Shown here: positions 51,188 to 61,643 of the stretch, piece by piece
How the letters are laid out: the number at the start of each line of letters is the position of its first letter
Numbering within the stretch: the stretch's first letter is position 1
NCBI RefSeq assembly: GCF_002811925.1
Contig: NZ_NPDS01000003.1
Location: 186,001-250,000 of the forward strand
Origin: Leptospira barantonii
GTDB lineage: Bacteria; Spirochaetota; Leptospiria; Leptospirales; Leptospiraceae
Direction: 5' to 3'
Length of the DNA stretch: 64,000 nt
Notes under the pieces: model-generated
What the model saw: the letters and a program-made list of their open reading frames with translations, nothing else
Database searches by the model: none
What the model was told of the DNA's origin: nothing
Translations under genes and position numbers: made by a program

Positions 51188-52055
51188 CGTAAAAATAAGA
51201 ACCCATCAGAGTCTTGATCGTTGCGGTCGAATCCAATACGTAGTGATAGTGATAGGTCGGAGTTGAAAAGTGAGTCGTTACCGCGGTATGACCGTGGAGA
51301 GAATCCAAGGTCGGAGTAAAATCGTCTCCAGTCGCCGAGGTTCCGTTATCACATTTTTCACCATAAACCGCGTAACCGTCCAAGATGATTCCGATCAAGT
51401 TCGCGTCGTTGTTACTGACCTTCGTAACTGCGGCGTGGTGGTGATAAACCCCTTGATTCTGCGGGTGACCTCCGAAGTTGTCGAATGTCATCGCCTCAAC
51501 GGAAAGATTGTCCGGAGGAGCCGCGGCGTTGTTGAAGATTGCAAGACCGTTCACGGTGATTCCGATCGCCACAAGTCCGCCTTGTGTGCTCACAGTTCCC
51601 GTTCCTTTAGCCGGAGTGGAAGGAATTACATAAACCAGTTTTTGAGCGCTGATCGAGTTGGTCCCCGCAGGAGTATTACCGCTCGGAAGAGCCTCGTACA
51701 AAGGAGAAGTCGTGCCGTAGTAATAACTTTTCGTGTTCGGAACATTCTGAGATTTGAATACGTAGCTCGAACCGGAAACGAAAGCCGTGGAACATTTGAA
51801 GTTATTCTTGATCCAAGACGGAAGAGCGGTATCCATACAAGTCGTCACGCCGGTCACACAACCGGAAGTGGAATCCACGGTCGCGCTACTTTTAGAAACG
51901 GTGGTTCCGGTCGTCGCAAGAGTTCCGTTGCAAAATCCGGTAGCCGCGATCAGCCCCAGAGAAGCGATCGTAAGATCGTCATTGCTGTTGGAATCCTTTT
52001 TGCAGACTACGAATGAGGTCGTGATCAGTAATATTAGAATCGCTTTTTGAATCAT
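51162..52055 (-). CDS. YHYH-domain lipoprotein
   Basis: Lipoprotein of 297 residues. ATG 52055 has AGGAG nearby and gives signal MIQKAILILLITTSFVVC; earlier start codons in frame give no signal. The mature part is the YHYH domain: GVYHHHAAVT, GIILDGYAVYGEKCDNGT and TYHYHYVLD, a histidine- and tyrosine-rich pattern expected to bind metal such as copper. Adjacent to SCO1, this suggests a periplasmic copper or respiratory function. Ends 26 bases inside the next gene's frame, so translation is coupled. Confidence 0.88.
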   Translation of the reverse strand: MIQKAILILLITTSFVVCKKDSNSNDDLTIASLGLIAATGFCNGTLATTGTTVSKSSATVDSTSGCVTGVTTCMDTALPSWIKNNFKCSTAFVSGSSYVFKSQNVPNTKSYYYGTTSPLYEALPSGNTPAGTNSISAQKLVYVIPSTPAKGTGTVSTQGGLVAIGITVNGLAIFNNAAAPPDNLSVEAMTFDNFGGHPQNQGVYHHHAAVTKVSNNDANLIGIILDGYAVYGEKCDNGTSATGDDFTPTLDSLHGHTAVTTHFSTPTYHYHYVLDSTATIKTLMGSYFYGVIGSVSN

Positions 52056-52156
52056 ATTTTCTCCTTTTTTTTTCGAACGTCCGGACATGCGAACGCCCTT
52101 TTGAATGGCACCTGAGTATAAGGCAAGGGACGAAAATCGTCGACCGAACAAATCGG

Positions 52157-53338
52157 CTAAGACTCTTTTTTTTGTTTTTTTTCGGCTAAATACAGGGACG
52201 GAGTCGTTCCCGTAATTCTTTTAAAGGACTGATTGAACGTGGACTTGGAATTAAACCCGGCGTCAAAGGCCAAACTCAGAACGGCGATTTTTTCTTCATG
52301 GGAAGAATCCACAAGCCGAATGAATTCGTTCACTCTATATTCGTTCACAAAGTTGTAAAAATTTGTTTCCAAAATCTCGCTCAGAGCCTGGGTGATATGC
52401 GCCCTTGGAAAATTCAAACGATCCGCCAAATGATCGAGGGAGAATTCGCTGTCGAGATAGGGTTTGTCCGTCTTCATATGTTCCTGAACGATTTGAACGT
52501 AATTCTTAAGCCTTCCTTCTTCCAAACCGGAACGTTCATACTTTCTTTTTTTGACAAGATCGGAAGAGAAGTTTTGTCCGAGCAACCACGCGGAATGAAT
52601 CATACTCTGACGGATTCCAAAAAGGGAGAATAGAATCGTAAACACAAGAACGTCCCAACCTCGGATCGAAGGAATCCCGTGCCGCGGCGGTGGTGGACCT
52701 TCGGGCGGCGGACCTCCCAACTCCGCGCGCGGTAGAGGCGGAGGACCGTCGTTCCAAAAATAAGAAACACCGTGATACGTAACGATCACAAGAACCAGGA
52801 CGATCAAAATTTTGAGCCAAGTCCATTGTAGAGATTCAAGAACCGGATCCACATTCTCCCTTTCCACCCGATAAACATTCCAATAACTGAATATAGAATA
52901 ACCGATCAAAGAAACGAATGTGGAGATTCTCAGGCCCCAACCTTCCCGCCCGAAAAACAAAGAATAGATCGGGTCCGTATCGGGGAGAATTTTTAAAATC
53001 AAAAACAACGCGGTAAAAATCAGATAGGGAACAAAATGAATCCAGACCTTCTTTTTAATTCCGATCCCGAGAATGTCCTTCAGATACAAAAAGAACAAAG
53101 GCCCGAACAAAAGCTGAGGAATATGAAAAAAATCGAAATAGGCCTTTCCAAAACCTCTTCGAAGCAGATGCGCCAAGTGCAGACAACTCAGGGCCAAAAG
53201 AAAAAAGACGAACCATCGATCGAATGAAAATCGGTTTCTTTTAAACCAAAGAATACAGATGGAAAAAAAAGTGATCGTAAACGAAATCTCGGGAATGGGC
53301 AAACCCGGATGAGGGTGCGGAGGACCGATCGGCGGCAT
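52157..53338 (-). CDS. Membrane-bound AraC-family regulator
   Basis: A 393-residue protein with about seven helices in the N-terminal 280 residues (a 7TM sensor), including a Pro-rich loop (GPPPLPRAELGGPPPEG) on one side, and a C-terminal AraC-type DNA-binding domain: SLDHLADRLNFPRAHITQALSE and VLSLAFDAGFNSKSTFNQSFKRITG. It is the first gene of the cluster with YHYH, YwqK and SCO1 and divergent from the ABC exporter. The gap to the exporter holds AGAATATTCT (53345-53354). It probably controls one or both neighbours. Confidence 0.9.
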   Translation of the reverse strand: MPPIGPPHPHPGLPIPEISFTITFFSICILWFKRNRFSFDRWFVFFLLALSCLHLAHLLRRGFGKAYFDFFHIPQLLFGPLFFLYLKDILGIGIKKKVWIHFVPYLIFTALFLILKILPDTDPIYSLFFGREGWGLRISTFVSLIGYSIFSYWNVYRVERENVDPVLESLQWTWLKILIVLVLVIVTYHGVSYFWNDGPPPLPRAELGGPPPEGPPPPRHGIPSIRGWDVLVFTILFSLFGIRQSMIHSAWLLGQNFSSDLVKKRKYERSGLEEGRLKNYVQIVQEHMKTDKPYLDSEFSLDHLADRLNFPRAHITQALSEILETNFYNFVNEYRVNEFIRLVDSSHEEKIAVLSLAFDAGFNSKSTFNQSFKRITGTTPSLYLAEKKQKKES

Positions 53339-53344
53339 AAGGAA

Positions 53345-53354
53345 AGAATATTCT
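53345..53354. promoter_or_regulatory. AGAATATTCT palindrome in the AraC/ABC divergent gap
   Basis: A perfect 10-base palindrome seven bases upstream of the AraC-type start and in the short gap before the exporter genes. Same sequence occurs at 15846-15855, 20624-20633, 21766-21775, 31348-31357 and 38785-38794. A binding site is possible, but unproven. Confidence 0.4.
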
Positions 53355-53459
53355 GACCGAATCCAGGATTACAAAACAAAATTCTTATGATCGAAATCAA
53401 TTTTGAAAGAAATTATTTTTCTTTTCTCTTTCCTAAAAAGGATCATCTTGGCCCCGACG

Positions 53460-54185
53460 ATGACCCAAAAACGGAAAAAATCCGAGATCGTATTTCAAGC
53501 CCGCAACATCGGAAAGATATACAAGATGGGCGAAGTCGAAGTTCCCGCGCTTCACTCGGTGGATCTTGAATTGAATTCGGGAGAATTCGTAGTTCTTTTA
53601 GGGCCTTCCGGTTCGGGCAAATCCACTCTTTTGAATATTCTCGGCGGATTGGATACACCCACGTCGGGAACCGTAAAATTCCAAGATCAAGACCTATTCT
53701 CTTCGGACGATACGAACCTCACTCTTTACCGGAGAAATCATATCGGATTCGTATTCCAATTTTATAATCTAATTCCGAGTCTAACCGCTTTGGAAAACGT
53801 TTCTCTCGTAACCGAGTTGAGTTCCGATCCGATGAACGCCGAAGAAGCGTTGGGGCTCGTGGATCTTTTGGAAAGAAAGGATCATTTTCCCGCTCAGTTA
53901 TCCGGAGGAGAACAACAAAGGGTCGCGATCGCAAGAGCCATCGCCAAAAAACCGAACGTTCTTCTTTGCGACGAACCCACGGGCGCCTTGGATTTTAAAA
54001 CGGGGAGAATCGTACTCGACGCGATTTCAAAAGTGAACTCGGAGCTCGGAACGACTACCGTTGTAATCACGCATAACGCGATCATCGCGCAGATGGCCGA
54101 TCGTGTCGTCGAGATGCGGGACGGTTCCGTGATCTCGAACAAAAAGAATTCCCGTAAAAAAAGATCGGGAGAATTGAACTGGTGA
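53460..54185 (+). CDS. ABC transporter ATPase, MacB/LolD type
   Basis: ATP-binding subunit of 242 residues from ATG 53460. Walker [11 protein letters not shown]-loop [18 protein letters not shown], signature [19 protein letters not shown], Walker [13 protein letters not shown] and switch His in VVITHN are all present. The MacB/LolD/FtsE-like Q-loop and partner permease indicate a mechanotransmission ABC system that moves lipids, lipoproteins or toxic compounds across the periplasm. TTG at 53448 has a better spaced AAAGGA, so an earlier start is possible. GTGA overlap with the permease start. Confidence 0.94.
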   Translation: MTQKRKKSEIVFQARNIGKIYKMGEVEVPALHSVDLELNSGEFVVLLGPSGSGKSTLLNILGGLDTPTSGTVKFQDQDLFSSDDTNLTLYRRNHIGFVFQFYNLIPSLTALENVSLVTELSSDPMNAEEALGLVDLLERKDHFPAQLSGGEQQRVAIARAIAKKPNVLLCDEPTGALDFKTGRIVLDAISKVNSELGTTTVVITHNAIIAQMADRVVEMRDGSVISNKKNSRKKRSGELNW

Positions 54186-56521
54186 AAATTCTCGATCGAA
54201 AAGTGTTTCGGGAAATGAAAACCTTGAAGACACAAGGGATCACGATCGCTTTGGTCGTCGCGGCCGGAGTCGGAATTTTTATCGCTTCGAGAAGCGCGTA
54301 TGATTCTTTGTTTTCCGCGCGGGAAAAATTCTACGCATCCTCTTATTTCGCGCAGGGATTTGTCTCCTTAAAGCGCGCTCCCGAATCGGTCTTGAAAGAT
54401 CTTTCCGACATACCCGGACTCGGCGCGGCGCGCACGAGAATCGTTCACGAAGCGGTATTAGATATTCCGAATGAAACCTTACCCACCTCGGGAAGGTTCG
54501 TTTCCCTGACCGACGGAATCAACGTTCCCTATCTTAGATCGGGCAGACTTCCCAAAGGAGAATCGGAGGTTTTGTTAAGCGAAGCCTTTGCGATCTCCAA
54601 CAAACTCGTTCCCGGAAACAAGATCGTAGGAATTCTGGAGGGTGAAAAAAGAATCCTCACTGTGGTCGGAATCGCGTTATCGCCCGAATACGTTTATATC
54701 TTTCGAGGAACGAACCCGCTTCCGGACGACAAACATTTCGGAATTCTTTGGATGGATCGTAAAGGAATGGAAAACGCCTTCGGGATGATCGGAGCGTTCA
54801 ACGATGTCGTGTTTACGTTCGCACCCGAAGCCAAAAGAACTTCCGTCTTAAAAAGAATGGATCAGATTCTCGAACCCTATGGAGGATTCGGAGCCTATGA
54901 TCGGGATAAACTTCCTTCCCATTCTTTTTTGAGGGACGAGTTCAAACAACTGAAGACGATGGCTTATACTCTTCCCATGATTTTTTTGGGAGTCGCGGCC
55001 TTTCTTTTACACATCGTTTCCACTCGGATCATCGCGCAGGAACGCGAACAGATCGCGACGCTCAAAGCATTAGGATATTCTGATATGGAAATCGCGGGTC
55101 ATTACCTCAAGATCATATCCGTAATCAGCGGGCTCGGGTCCATTCTCGGCGTGATGATCGGTTTTTGGCTCGGAGGCGCGATGACGGATCTTTATTCGGA
55201 GTACTACCGATTTCCACATTTGAATTTTCGATTCGATCCTTCTTTGGCCTTGATCGGAATCGCCATCGGAATTTTTTCCGGAGCTCTGGGAACCTCGTAT
55301 TCTATATTCAAAATTCTTAAATTAGACCCTGCGCAAGCGATGCGACCTCCCGTTCCAGCGAGCTTTAAAAAGAATCCGATCGAAACCTATACGAAATTTC
55401 TTTCCACTCAATCCAGGATGATTCTTAGAAACTTGACGAGACGTCCCGCAAGAACCTTGATTTCGATCCTTGGAATTTCCACATCCGTAATGATCATGGT
55501 ATTGGGAATGTTTTCCACGGACGCGGTCAACGCGATGATCGAAATTCAATTCAATCTTTTGCAAAGAGAATCGGTAACCGTTTCCTTTTTAGGACCGGTT
55601 TCCAAAACGGCGGTGGACGAATTCAAAAACGATCCGGGAGTTCTTTCCGCCGAAGGTTATAGAATGATTCCGATTCGAATCCGAGTCGGTCATCTCTCCA
55701 AAGAAATTTCCTTACAAGGAATTCCGAGCGACGCAAAACTCAGAAGACTCGTTGGAAAAAAAAGAAACATTCTCACTCCTCCGAGTTCCGGAATTTTTTT
55801 AAACGCGAACGTCGCCGAAAAACTCGGAATCAAAACGGGCTCGCAGATACAAATGGAAGTCCTCGAAGGAAATCGAAGAAAGATTTCCGTTCGAGTCGAC
55901 GGACTTGTGGAAGAATTATTGGGCCAAGGCGCGTATATGGATCTTGTCGCAGTAAACCGACTTCTCGGAGAAGGCGAAAGTATAAACCTCGTCGCGCTTC
56001 GAACGGACGCAAAGGAAGAATCCAAACTTCTTTCAAGACTGAAGGAAGTTCCGAAAATCTCGGGCATCTCCACAAGAGAAGGAAGTCTGAAAGTTTTTTC
56101 GGATACGATGTCGAGAAGCACGCTCGCAACCACGGTGGTTTTATTCATATTTGCGGCGGTAATTTCGATCGGAGTCGTCTACAATACGGCTATGATCTCG
56201 CTTTCGGAAAGAATTTTCGAACTCGGCAGTTTAAGAATATTAGGATTTACTAAAGAAGAAGTGTTTCGCATCCTCGCCGGAGAATTGGGTTTCGAAATTC
56301 TCGCGTCCTTACCGATCGGATGTGTATTGGGTTACTCTTGCGCCTATCTTCTGATGAACACGGTCGAAACGGAAGGTTTCAAAATTCCTTTGATCATCTC
56401 CTATCGAACCTATGTCATCGCGATTTTTACGACCTTGGGAACGGCGGTTGTAAGCTACGTCATACTCTATTCTAAGATAAAAACGATGGATCTTCTCAGC
56501 GTATTGAAGATCAGGGAATAA
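54182..56521 (+). CDS. ABC transporter permease, two-FtsX-domain type
   Basis: A 779-residue permease that starts with GTG overlapping the ATPase stop (GTGA). It has an N-terminal helix, a periplasmic domain, three helices near 260-400 with the FtsX pattern ([18 protein letters not shown]), then a duplicate: helix near 425-450, second periplasmic domain and three helices near 635-775 ([16 protein letters not shown]). The duplicated layout is that of DevC/YbbP-like exporters with one long permease rather than two half-permeases. Periplasmic domains should contact the HlyD partner. Confidence 0.9.
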   Translation: MKILDRKVFREMKTLKTQGITIALVVAAGVGIFIASRSAYDSLFSAREKFYASSYFAQGFVSLKRAPESVLKDLSDIPGLGAARTRIVHEAVLDIPNETLPTSGRFVSLTDGINVPYLRSGRLPKGESEVLLSEAFAISNKLVPGNKIVGILEGEKRILTVVGIALSPEYVYIFRGTNPLPDDKHFGILWMDRKGMENAFGMIGAFNDVVFTFAPEAKRTSVLKRMDQILEPYGGFGAYDRDKLPSHSFLRDEFKQLKTMAYTLPMIFLGVAAFLLHIVSTRIIAQEREQIATLKALGYSDMEIAGHYLKIISVISGLGSILGVMIGFWLGGAMTDLYSEYYRFPHLNFRFDPSLALIGIAIGIFSGALGTSYSIFKILKLDPAQAMRPPVPASFKKNPIETYTKFLSTQSRMILRNLTRRPARTLISILGISTSVMIMVLGMFSTDAVNAMIEIQFNLLQRESVTVSFLGPVSKTAVDEFKNDPGVLSAEGYRMIPIRIRVGHLSKEISLQGIPSDAKLRRLVGKKRNILTPPSSGIFLNANVAEKLGIKTGSQIQMEVLEGNRRKISVRVDGLVEELLGQGAYMDLVAVNRLLGEGESINLVALRTDAKEESKLLSRLKEVPKISGISTREGSLKVFSDTMSRSTLATTVVLFIFAAVISIGVVYNTAMISLSERIFELGSLRILGFTKEEVFRILAGELGFEILASLPIGCVLGYSCAYLLMNTVETEGFKIPLIISYRTYVIAIFTTLGTAVVSYVILYSKIKTMDLLSVLKIRE

Positions 56522-56523
56522 TC

Positions 56524-57396
56524 ATGGATTCAAAAGAAACGTTCAAAAAAATCTTCTCGGATCGAAGGTTCAGAATCGGCGCGATCGTTCTGATCGTGAT
56601 CTTCTTCATATGGTTCTTACTCAGACCCAAACCGGTCGTTTCGGAAACCGCAAAGGTGATTCGAGGAACGTATCAACAAATCGTCGAAGAGGAAGGAATC
56701 ACGAGGGTTCAAGAGAAGTTCACGATCTATTCTCCCGTAAGCGGAGTATTAAAAAGAATTCACAAACACGCGGGAGAATCCGTAAAAAAGGGAGAATTAC
56801 TCGCGGTCGTCAAATGGGATTACGATCGATCGGTGACGTCGCCTATCAACGGTAAGGTGCTAAAAGTTCTCAGAGAAAGCGAAGGTCCGATCGAAATGGG
56901 AGGCCCTCTTCTCGAAGTGGGAAACACCGATCAGATGGAAATCGCGGTCGAAGTTCTCACACAAGAAGCGGTTCATCTTCATCCGGGCAACTCGGTCGAA
57001 ATCGAAGGATGGGGCGGAGAAAAACTCGAAGGCAAACTCAAACTTGTGGAACCCGCGGCGTTTACGAAAATTTCCTCCTTAGGCGTGGAAGAACAAAGAG
57101 TACGAGCCATCGTGGATTTTAATCCGCCTTCGGAAATGGGAGAAGGGTTTCAAGTTCGCTGTAAAATCGTAAGCGAAAAAAAGGAGAATCGAATCATCGC
57201 GCCGACCGCCGCCTTGTTTCGCGAAGGAGAGGATTGGTTCGTGTTTCGGGTAACGAAGAATAAGGCGCAAAAAACGAAAGTTACTTTAGAGGCGAGAAGC
57301 GGAGATAACGCGTTGATCGGCGAAGGCCTTTCCGAAAACGATGAAGTGATTTTGTTTCCGGGAGAGGGAATCACGGAAGGGGTGAAAATACGATGA
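56524..57396 (+). CDS. HlyD-family periplasmic adaptor
   Basis: Membrane fusion protein of 290 residues: one N-terminal helix (19-37), the lipoyl-type hairpin (TIYSPVSGVLKRIHKHAGESV and TSPINGKVLKVL, quoted in part), then beta-barrel and membrane-proximal domains (GNSVEIEGWGGEKLEG, ENRIIAPTAALFREGEDWFV). It has a short helical hairpin, so direct contact with a TolC partner is less clear. Two bases after the permease stop. It serves the ABC exporter; the RND pump at 21.8-26.2 kb lacks an adaptor. Confidence 0.9.
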   Translation: MDSKETFKKIFSDRRFRIGAIVLIVIFFIWFLLRPKPVVSETAKVIRGTYQQIVEEEGITRVQEKFTIYSPVSGVLKRIHKHAGESVKKGELLAVVKWDYDRSVTSPINGKVLKVLRESEGPIEMGGPLLEVGNTDQMEIAVEVLTQEAVHLHPGNSVEIEGWGGEKLEGKLKLVEPAAFTKISSLGVEEQRVRAIVDFNPPSEMGEGFQVRCKIVSEKKENRIIAPTAALFREGEDWFVFRVTKNKAQKTKVTLEARSGDNALIGEGLSENDEVILFPGEGITEGVKIR

Positions 57397-57887
57397 TTCG
57401 TTTCGTTTTACTTTTGGTTTTATGGACGACGCCGTTCGCAATTCTCGCGGAAGAGATCCATCGTAAAAACTGGATGCAACATCCTTCCATATTAGAAATC
57501 CGTAAACTATATGATACGATCGAAAAGGAGATCCGGGAAAAAAGATTGAGCGCGCAAAAGAAAACGTTCGAACCGGATTCACCGATCTTAAAAACGATCT
57601 ATAAGAAAAATCGAAATCAAATCCGCAAATACGTGGAAGAAGCGGGATCGGAGGATTCGAATCTGATCGCGTCGTATTATTACGACGATCGGAACGTATT
57701 ACGTTTTATTTTTGCGGAAGGCGGAGCGGTGAACGGATCGTTGATGGAACACAGAGTTTATTTCGATTCTCAAGGAAAGAAAATCTGGGAAATTCAGAAA
57801 TACGTCAAAGGTCCCGGTTATACGTTCCCGAGCGAATGGCCGGAGGAAAAAATCATCCGAGATCCTTCCGGAAATTTCGAAAAGTAA
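57393..57887 (+). CDS. Exported hypothetical protein of the ABC exporter operon
   Basis: A 164-residue protein with signal peptide (FVLLLVLWTTPFAILA), then a helical, basic part and a beta-rich C-terminal half (LIASYYYDDRNVLRFIFAEGG, RVYFDSQGKKIWEIQ). No family recognised. It overlaps the adaptor stop by four bases (ATGA), so it is in the same operon; it may be the cargo or a periplasmic accessory. Confidence 0.68.
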   Translation: MIRFVLLLVLWTTPFAILAEEIHRKNWMQHPSILEIRKLYDTIEKEIREKRLSAQKKTFEPDSPILKTIYKKNRNQIRKYVEEAGSEDSNLIASYYYDDRNVLRFIFAEGGAVNGSLMEHRVYFDSQGKKIWEIQKYVKGPGYTFPSEWPEEKIIRDPSGNFEK

Positions 57888-57906
57888 TCTTACGAAAACG
57901 CGCCGA

Positions 57907-58168
57907 TCATTTATTCAGCGCGCTTTCCAACTCCTCAAAAACTCCGATGCTCAAAAGATCGGAATCCCTCATGTCCATGTCGGACTCTTGAAACCAAAAA
58001 CCCGCATACGCGCTCAGTCCCAAAAACAAAACGAGAGAAGCGCCTAACATACGTTTGTTTCTCGTCTCTTTTTTATCTCTTCGAATCACGTTCGACGAGA
58101 TATTTTTGATCCAATCCTGATCCTTTTTTCTTTTTAGGATCTCTCCCTTCATAGGAGAAGTGTTCTTA

Positions 58169-58176
<8 letters not shown>
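57907..58176 (-). CDS. Small membrane protein, putative anti-sigma factor
   Basis: An 89-residue protein with a basic cytosolic N-terminus (about 1-43), one membrane helix (44-62) and a short periplasmic acidic tail. It overlaps the ECF sigma gene by eight bases, which is the classical layout of sigma/anti-sigma pairs. No zinc-binding anti-sigma motif HxxxCxxC is present, so the type would be atypical. Inference from position and topology. Confidence 0.55.
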
Positions 58177-58709
<533 letters not shown>

Positions 58710-58720
<11 letters not shown>

Positions 58721-59147
58721 GATGACGGTGTTTCTGTTGAAACTCTGTAATCAAATCCACTAGTTTATTTCTTTGTTCCGGAGTAAGAACCGCATGAAAC
58801 TCGATCGCTTTTTTAGTCATGAATGTTCTCATCTCAGTCATCTTGTTCATCTCAAGTTCGAACGACTTGTTTATTTTTTTCTCATCCAAAGCGGGCTGAC
58901 GAAATTCGGCAAGCGCTTCGGCGGGAATTCTCGGTCCTTGCAATTTCAGATCTTTTCTTTTAGCAAGAACTTCGTCCTTGATGCGGTTGAGAATTTGTTT
59001 TTGAGAATCGTTCAGATCCAGTTCCGAAGTGATTTTCTTAACCACAAACTCAGCTCTTTTTTCGGGAGATTTGTAATATCTACAACCCCCCGCAAACAAT
59101 GCGGCCGCTACAAGAATCAGACCGGAAACTTTTAAAAATCCTTTCAT
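58710..59147 (-). CDS. Spy/CpxP-like LTxxQ-type lipoprotein
   Basis: Lipoprotein of 145 residues from ATG 59147, with GGGAGG just upstream. Signal LILVAAALFAGGC. The helical body carries two LTxxQ-like motifs: LDLNDSQKQILNRI and LTPEQRNKLVDLI, the signature of Spy/CpxP/ZraP periplasmic helical proteins that sense or buffer stress and metals, with a histidine-rich end (HRHHDD). Placed first in the unit with the ECF sigma gene; likely the periplasmic sensor that signals through the small membrane protein. Confidence 0.85.
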
Positions 59148-59233
59148 TGGATTCCTCCCATTTTCTAAACCTCTGACCAAAAGCTAAAAACGAGGTTCCA
59201 ATTTTTTTACGGAAGTTTGAAAGGAAGTTCGGA

Positions 59234-59917
59234 TTAATGTTCTGCCTGAATGATGATGTCTTCTTTTCTGATTTCGTATTTGATCGCCAAACGATCGCGA
59301 AGATTGGAAAGTAATTGTCCGCCGTTCTTAAAATAAAAGAATTCGGGATTCACTTTGATCAGGACGCTTCTGAGAGAAGGAAGTTCCTTTAGGAAAAAAG
59401 AAATTTCTTGAACGAGCTTTTCGACGCTTTTGCCGTAAGGACACCCTTTCAGTTCGATTCCAACGCCTACTCCCTGATCCGCTCCTACAAACGGAAGAAT
59501 TTCGAACGGATAAGCCTTTTTATCGATCAAAGAATCCAACGCGATTCCGAGAGCGTTGCAGATTTTTTCAAGCAACACGTGCGTATCGATCGGTTTCAAA
59601 AGATAAGCGACGAGTCTTTTATTATGAGCCGCTTGAATGATCGTATCTCTTTCGTTGCTTACGGTAAGAAAGATGATCGGAGTTGTACGATTGGTTTCCG
59701 GAATTCTTTCCAAAAGATCCAAACCGCTCAACTTCGGCATACGGTTGTCCGTAAGAATGAGGTCATAACGCGTCTTTCTCAGTTTGATTTCCGCGGCGAT
59801 CCCGTCGACCACGTGATCCACGTCGAAGTTGTATCTTTCCAGATGGCGGATCAAAAGTTCCGCGTTGCTTTCGTCGTCTTCGGCCAATAATAAAGAATAA
59901 GTTGCGGCAACTTTCAT
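59234..59917 (-). CDS. Response regulator with unknown output domain
   Basis: A 227-residue regulator. The receiver domain has the acid pocket AEDDE (13-15), phospho-site Asp57 in LTDNRMP, Thr85 and Lys108 (YLLKPID). The C-terminal 100 residues (VGVGIELKGCPYGKSVEKLV and SVLIKVNPEFFYF) are a beta-rich domain I do not recognise, without a helix-turn-helix. Output is probably protein-protein, possibly involving the PP2C-type phosphatase next to it. ATG 59917. Confidence 0.85.
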   Translation of the reverse strand: MKVAATYSLLLAEDDESNAELLIRHLERYNFDVDHVVDGIAAEIKLRKTRYDLILTDNRMPKLSGLDLLERIPETNRTTPIIFLTVSNERDTIIQAAHNKRLVAYLLKPIDTHVLLEKICNALGIALDSLIDKKAYPFEILPFVGADQGVGVGIELKGCPYGKSVEKLVQEISFFLKELPSLRSVLIKVNPEFFYFKNGGQLLSNLRDRLAIKYEIRKEDIIIQAEH

Positions 59918-60025
59918 AAAGTCGTATTCCCCCGGAATGACGTTTACACTTCTATACCGACTATTTTTTTTGACAATGCTTTTAGAATTCGATCCGGGGG
60001 TTTTGCTTCGCGGCCGACGCCGGAA

Positions 60026-60055
60026 AATAAACCGAAAAAGACGTTTCGGTTTATT
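60026..60055 (-). terminator. Terminator of the PP2C phosphatase gene
   Basis: AATAAACCGAAA (60026-60037) and TTTCGGTTTATT (60044-60055) are a perfect 12-base stem. Read on the minus strand it begins at the phosphatase stop and is followed by TTTTCCG. Confidence 0.8.
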
Positions 60056-61427
60056 AGGAAAAAGGAATTCTTCTTTCGAGAGCGAGAATCGTAAGATCGT
60101 CCATAAATCCGTCGTGGGCGGTTCCCATAAAACGATTTACTTCGGAGAATACGGTTTCGCAGAGTTCGTTTAACGTTTTGTTTTCGCTGGAATCCAAAAG
60201 CGCAAGAAAACGTTCCTCGGTGAACATCTCCTTACTTTCGTTAAATGCTTCTATGATTCCGTCCGTATACAGCACAAGTCGGTCGCCCGCGTCCAAGTGA
60301 AACGGAATCGTTTCGAGTTTGAGCGGAATCAGATCGGTGAGCAACGCGCCGGTTCGATTGAATACCTGGGGTTTTTTGCCGTTTTTCAACAACACGGGAG
60401 GACAATGACCCGCATTCGTCATTCTCCCTTCCCCGGTTTTGACGTTCAGCGTTCCGAGAACGGCAGTGATAAAATGACCCGCGAATTTTCCGAAAAGGGA
60501 TTCGTAGATTTGAGTCAAACCATATTCGGGATCTTGAATATAATATCTCCAATTGGAATAGGACATCTTGACCATGGAAGCGAGAAGCGCCGCCGAAACA
60601 CCGTGACCGGAAACGTCGCAGATAAAAAATCCGAGAGTATGATTCTCCTCGTCGTAGAGAAAATCCACGAAGTCGCCTCCGAGTTCCATCATCGGAGTAT
60701 AAAGATATTGCAGATCCAAGTATGGTGATTTGGGAAGAACGGAAGGAAGAAGCGCGCCTTGAATCCGTTTGGCCATCTTGATCTGATGTTCCAATTCTTC
60801 CTTTTGATTCAGAATGATTCTCGTTCTTGCCTTCACGGTGTGTTCGAGACGTTCATTCGCTTTTTTTAATTCGTCTTGGGCCTTCTTTCTTTCCACGGCT
60901 TGAAAGATTCTCGGGATCATATCCGCGAGCGAACCCACGAATGTTTGTTCTTCCAAAGTCCAGAAACGTTTTTGACCGACTTGTTCGTTGCAGATGATTC
61001 CGAGAAGTTTGCCGTCCATGAGGATCGGCGCGTCGAGCATCGAGGAGATGTTCAAAGGGATCAGATAATTTTGAGCGAACTCGCGAGTGCTTTCGTCGTT
61101 CACCGCGTCGTCGGCGATGATCAATCTTTGACTTTGAAGCACTTCGAAATAATGGGGAAAATCTTTTTGGAACAATTCCATTCCGGAGTTATGAGAATTT
61201 TCGGAGAGAATAAAAAGATCGAGGCATTGGATGGAAATTTTAACTTCCTTATAAAACCAGATGCTACATCGTTCGCAGTTCAACGCCCTTGAAATGGCTT
61301 CGGTAAGAACGTGTAACGCCGCGTTTAAATCTCCGCTGTCGATCACGGGATTTTTTGCCAAGGACATCAGCTCCCTGTTAAAACGACGTAGAGTGTCCTC
61401 CTTGGTTTCAATCGTATCCGGTATCAT
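60054..61427 (-). CDS. GAF domain PP2C/SpoIIE-type serine phosphatase
   Basis: A 457-residue cytosolic signalling protein. Residues about 1-185 form a GAF domain (NCERCSIWFYKEV, DAPILMDGKLLGIICNEQV); 185-230 form a coiled-coil linker; 230-457 a SpoIIE/PP2C phosphatase: GDFVDFLYDEENHTLGFFICDVSGHGVSAALL has both metal aspartates (quoted partly), GHCPPVLLKNG and DRLVLYTDGIIEAFN. It likely dephosphorylates an anti-anti-sigma or similar partner. The response regulator downstream is 136 bases away on the same strand and may be linked. Confidence 0.93.
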   Translation of the reverse strand: MIPDTIETKEDTLRRFNRELMSLAKNPVIDSGDLNAALHVLTEAISRALNCERCSIWFYKEVKISIQCLDLFILSENSHNSGMELFQKDFPHYFEVLQSQRLIIADDAVNDESTREFAQNYLIPLNISSMLDAPILMDGKLLGIICNEQVGQKRFWTLEEQTFVGSLADMIPRIFQAVERKKAQDELKKANERLEHTVKARTRIILNQKEELEHQIKMAKRIQGALLPSVLPKSPYLDLQYLYTPMMELGGDFVDFLYDEENHTLGFFICDVSGHGVSAALLASMVKMSYSNWRYYIQDPEYGLTQIYESLFGKFAGHFITAVLGTLNVKTGEGRMTNAGHCPPVLLKNGKKPQVFNRTGALLTDLIPLKLETIPFHLDAGDRLVLYTDGIIEAFNESKEMFTEERFLALLDSSENKTLNELCETVFSEVNRFMGTAHDGFMDDLTILALERRIPFS

Positions 61428-61587
61428 CGAGTTTATTTGAAGAGCGATTTCGCTTAAATCCTGAAATTTAGGTCATCAGACTGTCATAAAAATAATAATT
61501 TTCCATCTATTTTTATCCTCTAAATCAATTATTTATGTTCGGTTTAAAAAGCCGAAAGGCTTCAAGAAACGATGAGAATAAAAAAAA

Positions 61588-61607
61588 GGACGGATTCTCA
61601 TCCGTCC
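61588..61607 (-). terminator. Terminator of the PI-PLC gene
   Basis: GGACGGAT (61588-61595) and ATCCGTCC (61600-61607) around TCTC. Read on the minus strand the stem is followed by an eight-T run. It lies 37 bases past the PI-PLC gene stop. Confidence 0.9.
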
Positions 61608-61643
61608 CGGGAATAGATTTTTAAAAGAGTGACGTGCGATTTA

